Shown here: positions 53,227-62,400 of the stretch, in pieces
Position numbering within the stretch: position 1 is the stretch's first letter
How the letters are laid out: every line of letters starts with the position of its first letter
NCBI GenBank assembly: GCA_002335385.1
Contig: DCVK01000034.1
Location: forward strand, 1 to 64,000
Length of the DNA stretch: 64,000 bases
Source of the DNA: Candidatus Aminicenantes bacterium UBA2190
GTDB lineage: Bacteria; Acidobacteriota; Aminicenantia; UBA2199
Reading direction: 5' to 3'
Translations under genes and position numbers: made by a program
Notes under the pieces: generated by a model
Seen by the model: only the letters and a program-made list of their open reading frames with translations
Told to the model about the DNA's origin: nothing
Databases searched by the model: none

Positions 53227-54549
53227 ATGGAAAAAATCATCGGCATCCGCAGGGAAGACAAGAACCAATGGGAGCGGCGCGTGCCGCTGGTCCCCGATGA
53301 CGTACGCTGGCTGCGCGAAACGCACGGCATCCGCACCCTGGTTCAGCCGTCCCCCATCCGCGCCTTCGCCGACGACGAGTACCGCCGCGCCGGCGCCGAG
53401 CTGAGCGAGGACCTGGACCCCGCCGGCACGGTATTCGCCGTCAAGGAGATCCCGGCCGCTCTCTTCCGCGCGGGCAAGACCTACGTGTTCTTCTCGCACA
53501 CCATCAAGGGGCAGGCTTACAACATGGACATGCTGCGCACCATGATCGAGCGGCGCTGCAGCCTGGTGGACTACGAGCGCGTGCACGACGAGGGGAACCG
53601 GCGGCTGATCTTCTTCGGCCGCTACGCGGGGCTGGCCGGCATGCTCGACACCCTGCACGGCTACGGATTGAAGCTGCGCGCCCGCGGGATCGACAGCCCC
53701 TTCGCCCGCATCCGCCAGGCCTACCAGTACGCCTCGCTGGAGGAGGCCAGGGCCGGGGTCGAAGCCGTCGGCGCCGAAATCGACGAGCGGGGCTTTCCCG
53801 AGGAGCTGTGCCCGCTGGTGGTCGGCTTCGCCGGCTACGGCAACGTCTCGCGCGGCGCCCAGGAGATCTTCGACCTGCTGCCGCACAAGGTCCTGTCGGC
53901 CGAGGCGCTGGTCGAAATGATCGACAACTTTTCCTCCGACAATCTGAACCTGGTCAAGGTGGTCTTCAGCGAGGACGACCTGGTGCGCCCCCTCCAGGGC
54001 GCCTTCGAGCTGCAGGATTATTACGCCCATCCCGAAAAATACGAGAGCAAGTTCGAGAATTACCTGCCGCTGCTCTCTATCCTGGTCAATTGCATCTACT
54101 GGACGGAAAAGTACCCGCGCCTGGTGACCAGGGAGTACCTGAAGCAGCGCACCATCCTGGAGTCCACCCCGCGCCTGCAGATGATCGGCGACATCTCCTG
54201 CGACATCGACGGCTCGATCGAGATCACCCGCAAGGCCACCCAGCCCGACCAGGCCTTCTACACCTACCTCGCGGCGGAAGACCGCTACGAGGACGGCGTG
54301 CAGGCGCTGGGGACGACGGTCATGGCCGTGGACAACCTGCCCTGCGAATTCCCGCGCGAGTCGTCGCTCGAGTTCTCGCGGGTGCTGCGCGACTTCGTCC
54401 CGGCCGTTGCGGCCGCCGATTTCAGCCGGCCGGCAGCCGGCCTGGACCTGCCCTTCCCCATCCAGAAGGCGCTGCTGCTGCACCGCGGGGCGTTCACCCC
54501 GGAGTACGAGTACATGAATGACTTCATCAAATCAGGAGGAAGACAATGA
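53227..54549 (+). CDS. Lysine-ketoglutarate reductase domain protein (LKR, saccharopine-forming)
   Basis: This 440-residue protein starts at an ATG preceded by GAGGAAG. IIGIRREDKNQWERRVPLVP is the N-terminal signature of the alanine-dehydrogenase/LKR family. VFFSHTIKGQAYNMDML, LVDYERVHDEGNRRLIFFG and VGFAGYGNVSRGAQEIFDLL (the dinucleotide site, about 200) match the LKR half of animal and plant LKR/SDH. It should join lysine and 2-oxoglutarate into saccharopine with NADPH. The next gene, overlapping by four bases, encodes the saccharopine dehydrogenase half. Confidence 0.85.
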   Translation: MEKIIGIRREDKNQWERRVPLVPDDVRWLRETHGIRTLVQPSPIRAFADDEYRRAGAELSEDLDPAGTVFAVKEIPAALFRAGKTYVFFSHTIKGQAYNMDMLRTMIERRCSLVDYERVHDEGNRRLIFFGRYAGLAGMLDTLHGYGLKLRARGIDSPFARIRQAYQYASLEEARAGVEAVGAEIDERGFPEELCPLVVGFAGYGNVSRGAQEIFDLLPHKVLSAEALVEMIDNFSSDNLNLVKVVFSEDDLVRPLQGAFELQDYYAHPEKYESKFENYLPLLSILVNCIYWTEKYPRLVTREYLKQRTILESTPRLQMIGDISCDIDGSIEITRKATQPDQAFYTYLAAEDRYEDGVQALGTTVMAVDNLPCEFPRESSLEFSRVLRDFVPAVAAADFSRPAAGLDLPFPIQKALLLHRGAFTPEYEYMNDFIKSGGRQ

Positions 54550-55871
54550 ATAGGATACTGGTGCTGGGAGCCGGGCTGGTCAGCCGCCCGGGCGTCAACT
54601 ACCTGCTGGAGCAAAAGGGCCTTTCGCTCACCGTCGCCTCGCGCACGGTGAGCAAGGCCCAGAAACTGGTCAGTGGCTACGCGAACGGCCGCGCCGTCGC
54701 CGTCGACGTGGAGAACGAGAAAGAATTGGCCGCCCTGGTCGGGGAACACGACATCGTCATCAGCCTGCTGCCCTGGATCCACCACGTCAAGGTGGCCGGA
54801 TTGTGCCTCGAGCACGGCAAGCACATGGTGACCACCTCCTACGTCAGCGACGGCATGCGCCGGCTCGCCCCCGCCGTCCTGGAAAAAGGCCTTCTCTTTC
54901 TCAACGAGATCGGCGTCGACCCGGGCATCGACCACATGTCGGCGATGAAGATCATCCACGGCGTCGAGGCCGAGGGCGGCAAGGTGCTGCATTTCCACTC
55001 CTACTGCGGCGGACTGCCGGCCCCCGAGCACAACGACAACCCCTTCGGCTACAAGTTCTCCTGGAGCCCGCGCGGCGTGGTCCTGGCCTCGCGCAACTCG
55101 GCCCGCTACCTGGAGGACGGCAAGATCGTAGAGATCGCCGGCAAGGACCTTTTCGCCAATCCGCGGGTGGAGACGATCGAGGGGCTGGGCACGTTCGAGG
55201 TCTACCCCAACCGTGACTCGGTCCCCTACCGGGACCTGTACGGCCTGAAGGACGCGCTGACGGTCATCCGCGGCACCTATCGCAACCCGGGCTGGTGCGC
55301 GACCCTCAAGAAGATCGTCGACCTGGGCCTCGTCGACGAGACCCCGCGCGGCGACCTGAAGGGGATCACCTATCGGGAAATGACCGCCGGCCTGGTCGGC
55401 ACCTCCGCCGCCGGGGACCTCAGGAAGGCGGCGGCAACGAAGCTCGGCATCGCGGCGGATTCCGAGATCATCCAGCGCCTCGACTGGCTCGGCCTGTTCG
55501 GCGACGAGACGATCCCCGACTCCGGCAACTACCTTGACGTGCTGAGCGCCCGGCTGCAGGAAAAGCTCTACTTCAAGGAGGGCGAGAAGGACATGCTGAT
55601 CCTGCGCCACCGCTTCATCGTGGAGAACAAGGACAAGAGCCGCGACCTGATCACCTCGACGCTGATCGACTTCGGCATCCCCTTCGGCGACAGCTCCATG
55701 GCGCGCACCGTCAGCCTGCCCATGGCCATCGGCACGCGCCTGGTCGCGGAGGGCAAGATCGCCCTCCAGGGCGTGCAGACCCCGGTGCATGCGGCGATCT
55801 ACGAGCCGGTCCTGGCCGAGCTGGAGACATTGAACATCAAGATGGTGGAGAAGAGGCTCCACCTGAAATAG
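54546..55871 (+). CDS. Saccharopine dehydrogenase
   Basis: This 441-residue protein has an N-terminal Rossmann fold (RILVLGAGLVSRPGVNYLL, about residues 3-21), SRTVSKAQKL, VISLLPWIHHVKVAGLCLE and the family block GIDHMSAMKIIHGVEAEGG (about 137). FHSYCGGLPAPEHNDNPFGY and KFSWSPRGVVLA are typical of the SDH half of LKR/SDH. It should oxidise saccharopine to glutamate and aminoadipate semialdehyde. The start overlaps the LKR stop codon (ATGA), so the pathway is encoded as two coupled genes. Confidence 0.9.
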   Translation: MNRILVLGAGLVSRPGVNYLLEQKGLSLTVASRTVSKAQKLVSGYANGRAVAVDVENEKELAALVGEHDIVISLLPWIHHVKVAGLCLEHGKHMVTTSYVSDGMRRLAPAVLEKGLLFLNEIGVDPGIDHMSAMKIIHGVEAEGGKVLHFHSYCGGLPAPEHNDNPFGYKFSWSPRGVVLASRNSARYLEDGKIVEIAGKDLFANPRVETIEGLGTFEVYPNRDSVPYRDLYGLKDALTVIRGTYRNPGWCATLKKIVDLGLVDETPRGDLKGITYREMTAGLVGTSAAGDLRKAAATKLGIAADSEIIQRLDWLGLFGDETIPDSGNYLDVLSARLQEKLYFKEGEKDMLILRHRFIVENKDKSRDLITSTLIDFGIPFGDSSMARTVSLPMAIGTRLVAEGKIALQGVQTPVHAAIYEPVLAELETLNIKMVEKRLHLK

Positions 55872-55877
55872 GCGGCA

Positions 55878-56234
55878 TTGGACAGGAAAACCGTCGGCAT
55901 GAACGGCGAGCAGGCCGCCGCCGCCTTCCTCAGGGACAAGGGCTTCAAGATCATCCAGCCCAACTACCGGGTGGCCGGCGCCGAGGTCGACCTGGTGGCC
56001 AGCATCGGCGACATCCTGTGCTTCATCGAGGTCAAGACGCGCAAGACCTGCGACCGCGGCGCCCCGGAGTCATTCGTCACCCGTCCCAAGCAGCTGAAGA
56101 TCATCCGCGCCGCCAGGATATTCTCGGCGCGCAAGCCCTATCGCAATTTCCGCGTGCGCTTCGACGTGGTCTCGGTGCTGCGCGACGGCGACGACATGGT
56201 CTGCGACCACTTCGAGAACGCCTTCGAGGAATGA
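55878..56234 (+). CDS. YraN/UPF0102 family nuclease-like protein
   Basis: This protein has 118 residues from a TTG start; an ATG seven codons later is also possible. MNGEQAAAAFLRDKGFKII, then AEVDLVASIGDILCFIEVKTR (about 38-57) is the D-(x)n-E-x-K signature of the restriction-endonuclease fold in the family. GAPESFVTRPKQLKIIRAA follows as usual. The function is not well established; DNA repair or recombination roles have been proposed. It lies between the saccharopine dehydrogenase and GalT genes and overlaps the latter's possible first ATG. Confidence 0.85.
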   Translation: MDRKTVGMNGEQAAAAFLRDKGFKIIQPNYRVAGAEVDLVASIGDILCFIEVKTRKTCDRGAPESFVTRPKQLKIIRAARIFSARKPYRNFRVRFDVVSVLRDGDDMVCDHFENAFEE

Positions 56235-56236
56235 CC

Positions 56237-57238
56237 ATGCCCGAGCTGCGCAAGGACCCCATCACCGGCACCTGGGTCATTATCTCCGAGGAGAGGAAAA
56301 AGAGGCCCAAATATTACCAGATCGTGGTCGACAAGGACATCTCCATACCGGAAAATTGCCCGTTCTGCCCGGGCAACGAAGCCATGACCCCGCCCGAGAC
56401 CTATGCCCTGCGCCCCGGCCACGCGCCGGCCAACGGATCCGGCTGGGACCTGCGCGTGGTGCCCAACAAGTTCCCGGCCCTGCGCGTCGAGGGCGAGCTG
56501 CGCAAGAGCGGCGAAGGCTTTTACGACAAGATGAACGGCATCGGCGCCCACGAAGTGATCATCGAAACGTCACGACACCAGCATACCTGGTTCGATCCCG
56601 ACAGCGGGACGGTGATCCGCAACACCCTGCTGGCCGCCAAGGCCCGCATCCTGGACCTGAAGAAGGACACGCGCTTCAAGTACATCATGGTCTTCAAGAA
56701 TTTCGGCCCCACCGCCGGCGCCACCCTCTCCCATTCCCATACCCAGCTCATCGCCCTGCCGGTGGTGCCGCTGCGCGTGCAGGAGGAGATCGACGGCGCC
56801 CGCGCCCACTACGGATTGAAGGAGCGCTGCATTTTCTGCGATATCATCCAGTATGAGAGCGAGGCCGACCGCAGGCTGCTCAGCGAAAACGAGCATTTCA
56901 TCGTCCTGGCCCCCTACGCCCCGCGCTTTTCCTTCGAACTGGCCGTCTATCCCAAGCGCCACAACCCGGCCTTCGAAACCACCCCCGACTCCGAGTTGGA
57001 CAGGCTGAGCTCCACCTTGAGCGAGACCATCGGCAGGGTGGCGCGGCTGCTGGACCGCCCCGACTACAACCTGATCATCCACAACGCCCCGTGCTGCAAC
57101 AACATCGGCGACTTCTACCACTGGCACGTCGAGTTCATGCCCGTGCTGGCGCGCGTGGCCGGCTTCGAGTGGGGCACCGGCTTCTACATCAACCCCATCT
57201 CGCCCGAGGAGTCGGTCCAGTCCCTGAAGTCGGTATAA
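56237..57238 (+). CDS. galT: Galactose-1-phosphate uridylyltransferase family (HIT superfamily)
   Basis: This 333-residue protein starts at MPELRKDPITGTWVIIS, the common N-terminus of bacterial GalT-like proteins; an ATG two codons earlier overlaps the yraN stop codon, but GAGGA is better placed for this one. CPFCPGNE (about 42) and ERCIFCDII (about 200) are the zinc cysteine pairs. ATLSHSHTQLIALP (about 170) carries the HxH active site, and FYHWHVEFMP the C-terminal histidines. It exchanges UMP, or AMP in the ADP-glucose phosphorylase subgroup, between sugar phosphates. The nucleotide choice cannot be settled here. Confidence 0.85.
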   Translation: MPELRKDPITGTWVIISEERKKRPKYYQIVVDKDISIPENCPFCPGNEAMTPPETYALRPGHAPANGSGWDLRVVPNKFPALRVEGELRKSGEGFYDKMNGIGAHEVIIETSRHQHTWFDPDSGTVIRNTLLAAKARILDLKKDTRFKYIMVFKNFGPTAGATLSHSHTQLIALPVVPLRVQEEIDGARAHYGLKERCIFCDIIQYESEADRRLLSENEHFIVLAPYAPRFSFELAVYPKRHNPAFETTPDSELDRLSSTLSETIGRVARLLDRPDYNLIIHNAPCCNNIGDFYHWHVEFMPVLARVAGFEWGTGFYINPISPEESVQSLKSV

Positions 57239-57410
57239 GCACCCTTTGCTGGCAGCGAGCCAAGTCGAAGTCAGCTTAACTCAATGAATTCGTTTCTCCC
57301 ACTGGTATTCAATGGGGTCGATCACCTCACCAGAACCTTTTAATATGTCGACTATCTGCTTAATTATTCAAATTCCCTTTTTAGTGATTTTTTAGGGTAT
57401 TTTCAGTTCT

Positions 57411-57896
57411 TTAATCATTATATTCATTGTATGAGACAGGTGCATTAAAATGAATGGTCACTTGATTTGAATTTTCATCAGTAATTGTAACTGAAATATT
57501 CAAATTATCCGGATCCCCGTAAGGAAATAAATCCCTTTCGATCGCGGGAATGGTTTCGCCCACAATTTCGCGCACTGAATAGGGTTCTATTGGCACATTA
57601 TCAAATTTAATTATATTATAGGAAGTGCAATTTTCACTGTTAATCTCAAGTACTTCTGTGTTCCCGGATTTAAAAACAAATTTCCATGCATTAATAGTTC
57701 CAGCGATCTCGCTTTGATTTGAAATTCCGCAACTAAAAGTTAAATCAGTCTTAAAAACAATCCCATCATAATATACATACCCTTCTCCACTAGTAATAAC
57801 AAAAATGCCTGCACCCTCAGATTTTTTGCAAGATGAATTAACCAAAAGCAGAATAAAAAGAACTAGAACAGAAAATCCTTCAAATTTATTCTTCAT
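57411..57896 (-). CDS. Lipoprotein of unknown function
   Basis: This is a 161-residue protein. The signal VLVLFILLLVNSSC places the lipidated cysteine at residue 23. The mature part is beta-rich (GIFVITSGEGYVYYDGIVFK, WKFVFKSGNTEVLEI, DNLNISVTITDENSN) and resembles a small FxLYD or CARDB-like sandwich. A strong AAGGAGGG lies five bases before the ATG. Composition is clearly more AT-rich than the GalT gene, marking the border of the last region. The 172-base gap to galT holds nothing that I can identify. Confidence 0.65.
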   Translation of the reverse strand: MKNKFEGFSVLVLFILLLVNSSCKKSEGAGIFVITSGEGYVYYDGIVFKTDLTFSCGISNQSEIAGTINAWKFVFKSGNTEVLEINSENCTSYNIIKFDNVPIEPYSVREIVGETIPAIERDLFPYGDPDNLNISVTITDENSNQVTIHFNAPVSYNEYND

Positions 57897-58067
57897 TTTA
57901 TCCCTCCTTATTTAACCAAACAGGAAGATTCCAGTTTACCTGCAGAGTAAAGAATACTAGATTAAAAATCAAAACCAATAAAAATAATTCTTGAGCATTC
58001 ATATCCGCACTCCCTTGAAATATGTAATAAAACTGGTCGATCTTGTTTGATTTTTCGGGTTGCATAA

Positions 58068-59276
58068 TCATCCTATATGACGAACTACAGCCAAATTTGT
58101 ATCCTGGATGACTTTGTCGACGTTCGAAAGCATTTGGATAATCTGTTGTAGCTTTTGGAGATTATTCTTCAGGTCAATATTCTCTAAATGAAGTTGCGAG
58201 CATTGCAATGCTTCGCTAAAAACATAGTATACAAGTACATCTTCCTCATTCTTGGGCCGACTTCCGAATATTCTCCGTATCTCGGACTCGGCAAAGTCTA
58301 TGACATCAGGATCCCCGGGATGAGAGCGCCAGAATCCCCCGACCGTCTCAATCGCCGGCGCCACCTTCTGCTGAGTTGCAGCTAAAAGGTTTATCTTGAT
58401 CAACCCGCGCCAAACGCAGAGATCTTCTAGAACGCGCCGATATTGTTTACCTATTTGGAGCATGTTTGGATTTAATGTCTGCGTCGGTGAGTTCGTTTGT
58501 GTTATACTCATCGGTAAGTTGGTTGCCGACCTATGAGCCTGCGTGGGCAAGGTCGATTTTAGTTTGTAATAGTGCTTACCATCGGTTTTCAAAAAAGTCT
58601 GAAGGAGCCCTTTCTTGATTAGTTTTTCCAATGTGTAGGAAATATCGGCAGAAGTGATTCCTGCATTTCTTAGTTGCCAATATTTCGAAATGCCTTCCAC
58701 TGTGTCTACCGCATCGGGATTTTGTTCAAGATAGTCGAGGATCATTTTTTCGATGTCATTGTTTGCCCTTTTTACAGGAGGCGCATTGGTCGACAATGTC
58801 TGCGGCGGCAAAGTCGTTTGTTGCATCTGCTGAAACTTCTTCCCAACTACTTCCAGGCTGAACACAGTCAAGGGCACGTCGATCCTGAACTCCGTCAACC
58901 CGGCCTTCCCGATGAACCGCAATTGATAGCCCGGCCCGACCGGGGCGTTTGCTATTGCCTGCAGCTCGATCTTCCGGGATGCCGGCCAGGGCTGGACCAG
59001 TTTCACTGATATTTCGCTGAAACCCAAGCCTCCCTTAATGGCCAGTACGGACTGGATCGTCTCAAGGAACTTCCCGTCCACGGTCACGATCGCCGCCGGC
59101 CCACCCTGCTGCAGGGTGACGGTGTTCGGAAGAATGGATGCGATCGTCGCCTGGTTCTGCTGGGTTAAGGACAGGGGCTTCTTCATTGTCATCTGGGCGA
59201 ACGAATTAGCCGGCGGAACAAAGAAAACACAAACAAAAAACAAAACTAGAAAAAAGACTACATCTTTTCTCATCAT
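58068..59276 (-). CDS. Secreted protein with an IPT-like domain and a winged-helix-like segment
   Basis: This is a 402-residue protein starting at the first of two ATGs behind GGAGGAAAT. The signal peptide is FFLVLFFVCVFFVPPANSFAQ. Residues about 42-145 repeat the module found three times in the gene at 59413: TVTLQQGGPAAIVTVDGKFL, LVQPWPASRKIELQA and YQLRFIGKAGLTEFRIDVPL. Residues about 165-240 look like a winged helix: DIEKMILDYLEQNPDAV, GITSADISYTLEKLIKKGL and a DGKHYYKL wing. The C-terminal part is helical. A winged helix in an exported protein is odd; it may serve as a protein-interaction fold. Function unknown. Confidence 0.6.
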   Translation of the reverse strand: MMRKDVVFFLVLFFVCVFFVPPANSFAQMTMKKPLSLTQQNQATIASILPNTVTLQQGGPAAIVTVDGKFLETIQSVLAIKGGLGFSEISVKLVQPWPASRKIELQAIANAPVGPGYQLRFIGKAGLTEFRIDVPLTVFSLEVVGKKFQQMQQTTLPPQTLSTNAPPVKRANNDIEKMILDYLEQNPDAVDTVEGISKYWQLRNAGITSADISYTLEKLIKKGLLQTFLKTDGKHYYKLKSTLPTQAHRSATNLPMSITQTNSPTQTLNPNMLQIGKQYRRVLEDLCVWRGLIKINLLAATQQKVAPAIETVGGFWRSHPGDPDVIDFAESEIRRIFGSRPKNEEDVLVYYVFSEALQCSQLHLENIDLKNNLQKLQQIIQMLSNVDKVIQDTNLAVVRHIG

Positions 59277-59412
59277 ATTTCCTCCAGTAGAGTTTGCATT
59301 TAAATTAGCATCTCCCGTACAATATTTTTTAAAGAAAGATTTTAAAATCTTAATACCTTGTATGGTTTTTCCCATAAAAAAACTTGCCAGTGTTTTTTTT
59401 GTTAAAAACCTC

Positions 59413-62400
59413 TTAACGAATCCAAACTTGAAAGGTCACAGTAAAACAATAGGGGTCCTCGCTTTTTATAGTATAGAATTGATAAGGAGATCTATTCTTA
59501 AGAATAGAAATCGATTCATGCCATTCTGCCGTCCCAAGTGATTCATTTGGCAGCGGTGAATCATCATCCATCCCTATTACCTTAACCCTTACAGCTTGGT
59601 CCTCGCTTAACGCGATCGTACAGGATAAATCATTGAAATCGATATTCGATTCTTGAGTTAAATTATCGTTGATAGAATAGGTTTGACTACTAGGCTTTCT
59701 CCCGCATAATTTGTCATTCACATAGAATTCAAACCAGAGTTCGCCAGGTCCAACAGGGTCTTTATCATCAATAACCTGGATTCCTTTAAATAGGACTTCT
59801 ATGGCTTTAGTCCCGGGCAATATACCTAAAGTAAAACTCTGATCACTCATGTCTGTTATCAATTGATTCGTTAAGGATGTGATTTTTATACGATAATCGG
59901 TCGCGTAGCTTATATAATTAGGAGGCTCCCAATAGAGCACCCCCGTGTTTGGTGATGAATCCTTGATGTCATGCACTTTAGTTTCCCCTCTGTAAAGTTC
60001 AATCTTTACCGAGGACCCTACACTTCCTTTGCTCTGCCAGGATATTCTCTGGAGGAAGCTCTCTCTAATGTCCCACGCCTCACCTCCATTTGGCGAGGTT
60101 ACGGTGAGAGTACCCTCTAATGCTAAGGAAGTGCCAGGGGGTCTGAAGGTTGTCTGCGTCTGATTGGGCAAAGTCGAAATTGGAACCTGTATCTGCATTT
60201 GATTAATTGGTTTCCCGGCCACTTCCAGGCTGAATACCGCCAATGGCACATCGATCCTGAAATCTTCCCTCCCGGCCTTCCCGATGAACCGCAATTGATA
60301 ATTCTTCGCAACAGGGGCGGCTGCTCCCGCCTGAAGCTCGATCTTTCGCGAAGCAGGCCAGGGCTGGACCAGCTTCGTTGTAATCACCCTTACACTCTGC
60401 CCTCCCTGGATGACCTGAATACCCTGGATCGTCTCCAAGTATTTCCCTTCCACTGTCACCACTGCCGGCGATCCCCCTTGTTCAAGACTGACTGTTTTTG
60501 GCGTGATGGCTATGATCTCCGCCTTGGGAGAGACCATGGTGACAGGGGGCTTGAAGGTTGTCTGCGTCTGATTGGGAAAGGTCGAAATTGGAACCTCTAC
60601 CTGCAGTTGATTGTTTGTTTGAAAACGGAGGGTATCCTGACCAGGTTGACCGATTGTGACCTGTATTGACTTCTCGTTATTGTTTTCGTCGATCTCACGG
60701 ATTCTTTTTTCAGGATCAACGATAGTTTTCCAAGTGAAAGTGCCGGCAGTCACGTTCCCCTTGATAAGCCGGTAGGTGCGGCTCTCGCCTGGGGCAAACG
60801 AAGTGCTGTTGTTGTCCGCGTACTGGTAATAAAGGTCGGGACCACCAAGGATCAGGCTCCCGGGCAGAAAATTAGCCGCGACAATTCCCTGGTTCTTGAC
60901 GGTGACCCGCACCCGAAAGTCAGTCGCGGTCGTGATTTGCGGCGGCTCCAGCGCCATCTCTGTGACGACCATGTCGGCTTGCTGCGGTGGGCCACTTGCC
61001 GCGCCTATAACGAGAGTCGTCGTCAACTGATTATTGTCCTCATTGAATTCGATACAGCGGTTGTCCGGATCGACTTTTGCTGTAACCGCATAACTCCCAG
61101 CCGCCACTTCACCGGGGTCAACGAAGTACATACCGCCAAAGAACGTCGCACCGGGCTGTATGGCCAAGCCATACGAAGTTCCACCGACCCCACCTCCACG
61201 GGGTGAATTGGCTGACCACGTCAAAGCACCCGCCGGAATGACGCCGGCAGCTCTGCTCTGATTCTTCATGTTCACGGTAATCATTATCCGGTCTGATGTC
61301 GTCGGATTCGCCGGATTGAATGTGATCCCGGTCACGATAAAATCGGGTTTGAACCCGGTCGTACTCTCCGGTTGACCGATTGTGACCTGTATTGACTTCT
61401 CGTTATTGTTTTCGTCGGTTTCTTTGATTCTATTTCCGGGATCAACGATAGTCTTCCAGGTGAAGGTTCCTGCAGTCACGTGTCCCTTGACGAGCCGGTA
61501 GGTGCGGCTCTCGCCCGGGGCAAACGAAGTGCTGTTGTTGTCCGCGTACTGATAGTAAAGGTCGGGACCGCCAAGGATCAGGCTCCCGGGCAGAAAATTA
61601 GCCGCGACAATTCCCTGGTTCTTGACGGTGACCCGCACTCGAAAGTCAGTCGCGGTCGTGATTTGCGGCGGCTCCAGCGCCATCTCTGTGACGACCATGT
61701 CGGCTTGCTGCAGTGGGCCACTTGCCGCGCCTATAACGAGAGTCGTCGTCAACTGATTATTGTCCTCATTGAATTCGATACAGCGGTTGTCCGGATCGAC
61801 TTTTGCTGTAACCGCATAACTCCCAGCCGCCACTTCACCGGGGTCAACGAAGTACATACCGCCAAAGAACGTCGCACCGGGCTGTATGGCCAAGCCATAC
61901 GAAGTTCCACCGACCCCACCTCCACGGGGTGAATTGGCTGACCACGTCAAAGCACCCGCCGGAATGACACCGGCAGCTCTGCTCTGATTCTTCATGTTCA
62001 CGGTAATCATTATCCGGTCTGATGTCGTCGGATTCGCCGGATTGAATGTGATCCCGGTCACGATAAAATCGGGCCTAATCTGCATTGAATTTGTTGGTTT
62101 CCCAACCACTTCCAGGCTGAACACCGTCAAGGGCACGTCGATCCTGAAATCCTCCCTCCCGGCCTTCCCAATGAACCGCAATTGATAATCCTTCGCGACA
62201 GGGGCGGTCGCTGTTGCCTGAAGCTCGATCTTCCGTGAGGCCGGCCAGGGCTGGACCAGCTTCGTTGTAACCACCCTCATACTCTGCCCTCCCCGGATGA
62301 CCTGAATACCCTGGATCGTCTCCAAGTACTTCCCTTCCACTGTCACCACTGCCGGCGATCCCCCTTGTTCAAGGCTGACTGTTTTTGGCGTGATGGCTAT

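Noticed and set aside
54285..55862. A 525-codon antisense frame opposite saccharopine dehydrogenase
   Set aside because: Low-complexity shadow frame; the plus-strand gene has a full Rossmann motif and coupling to LKR.
60645..62073. CRISPR-like repetition
   Set aside because: Only two long units, coding and in frame; no short repeats with unique spacers.
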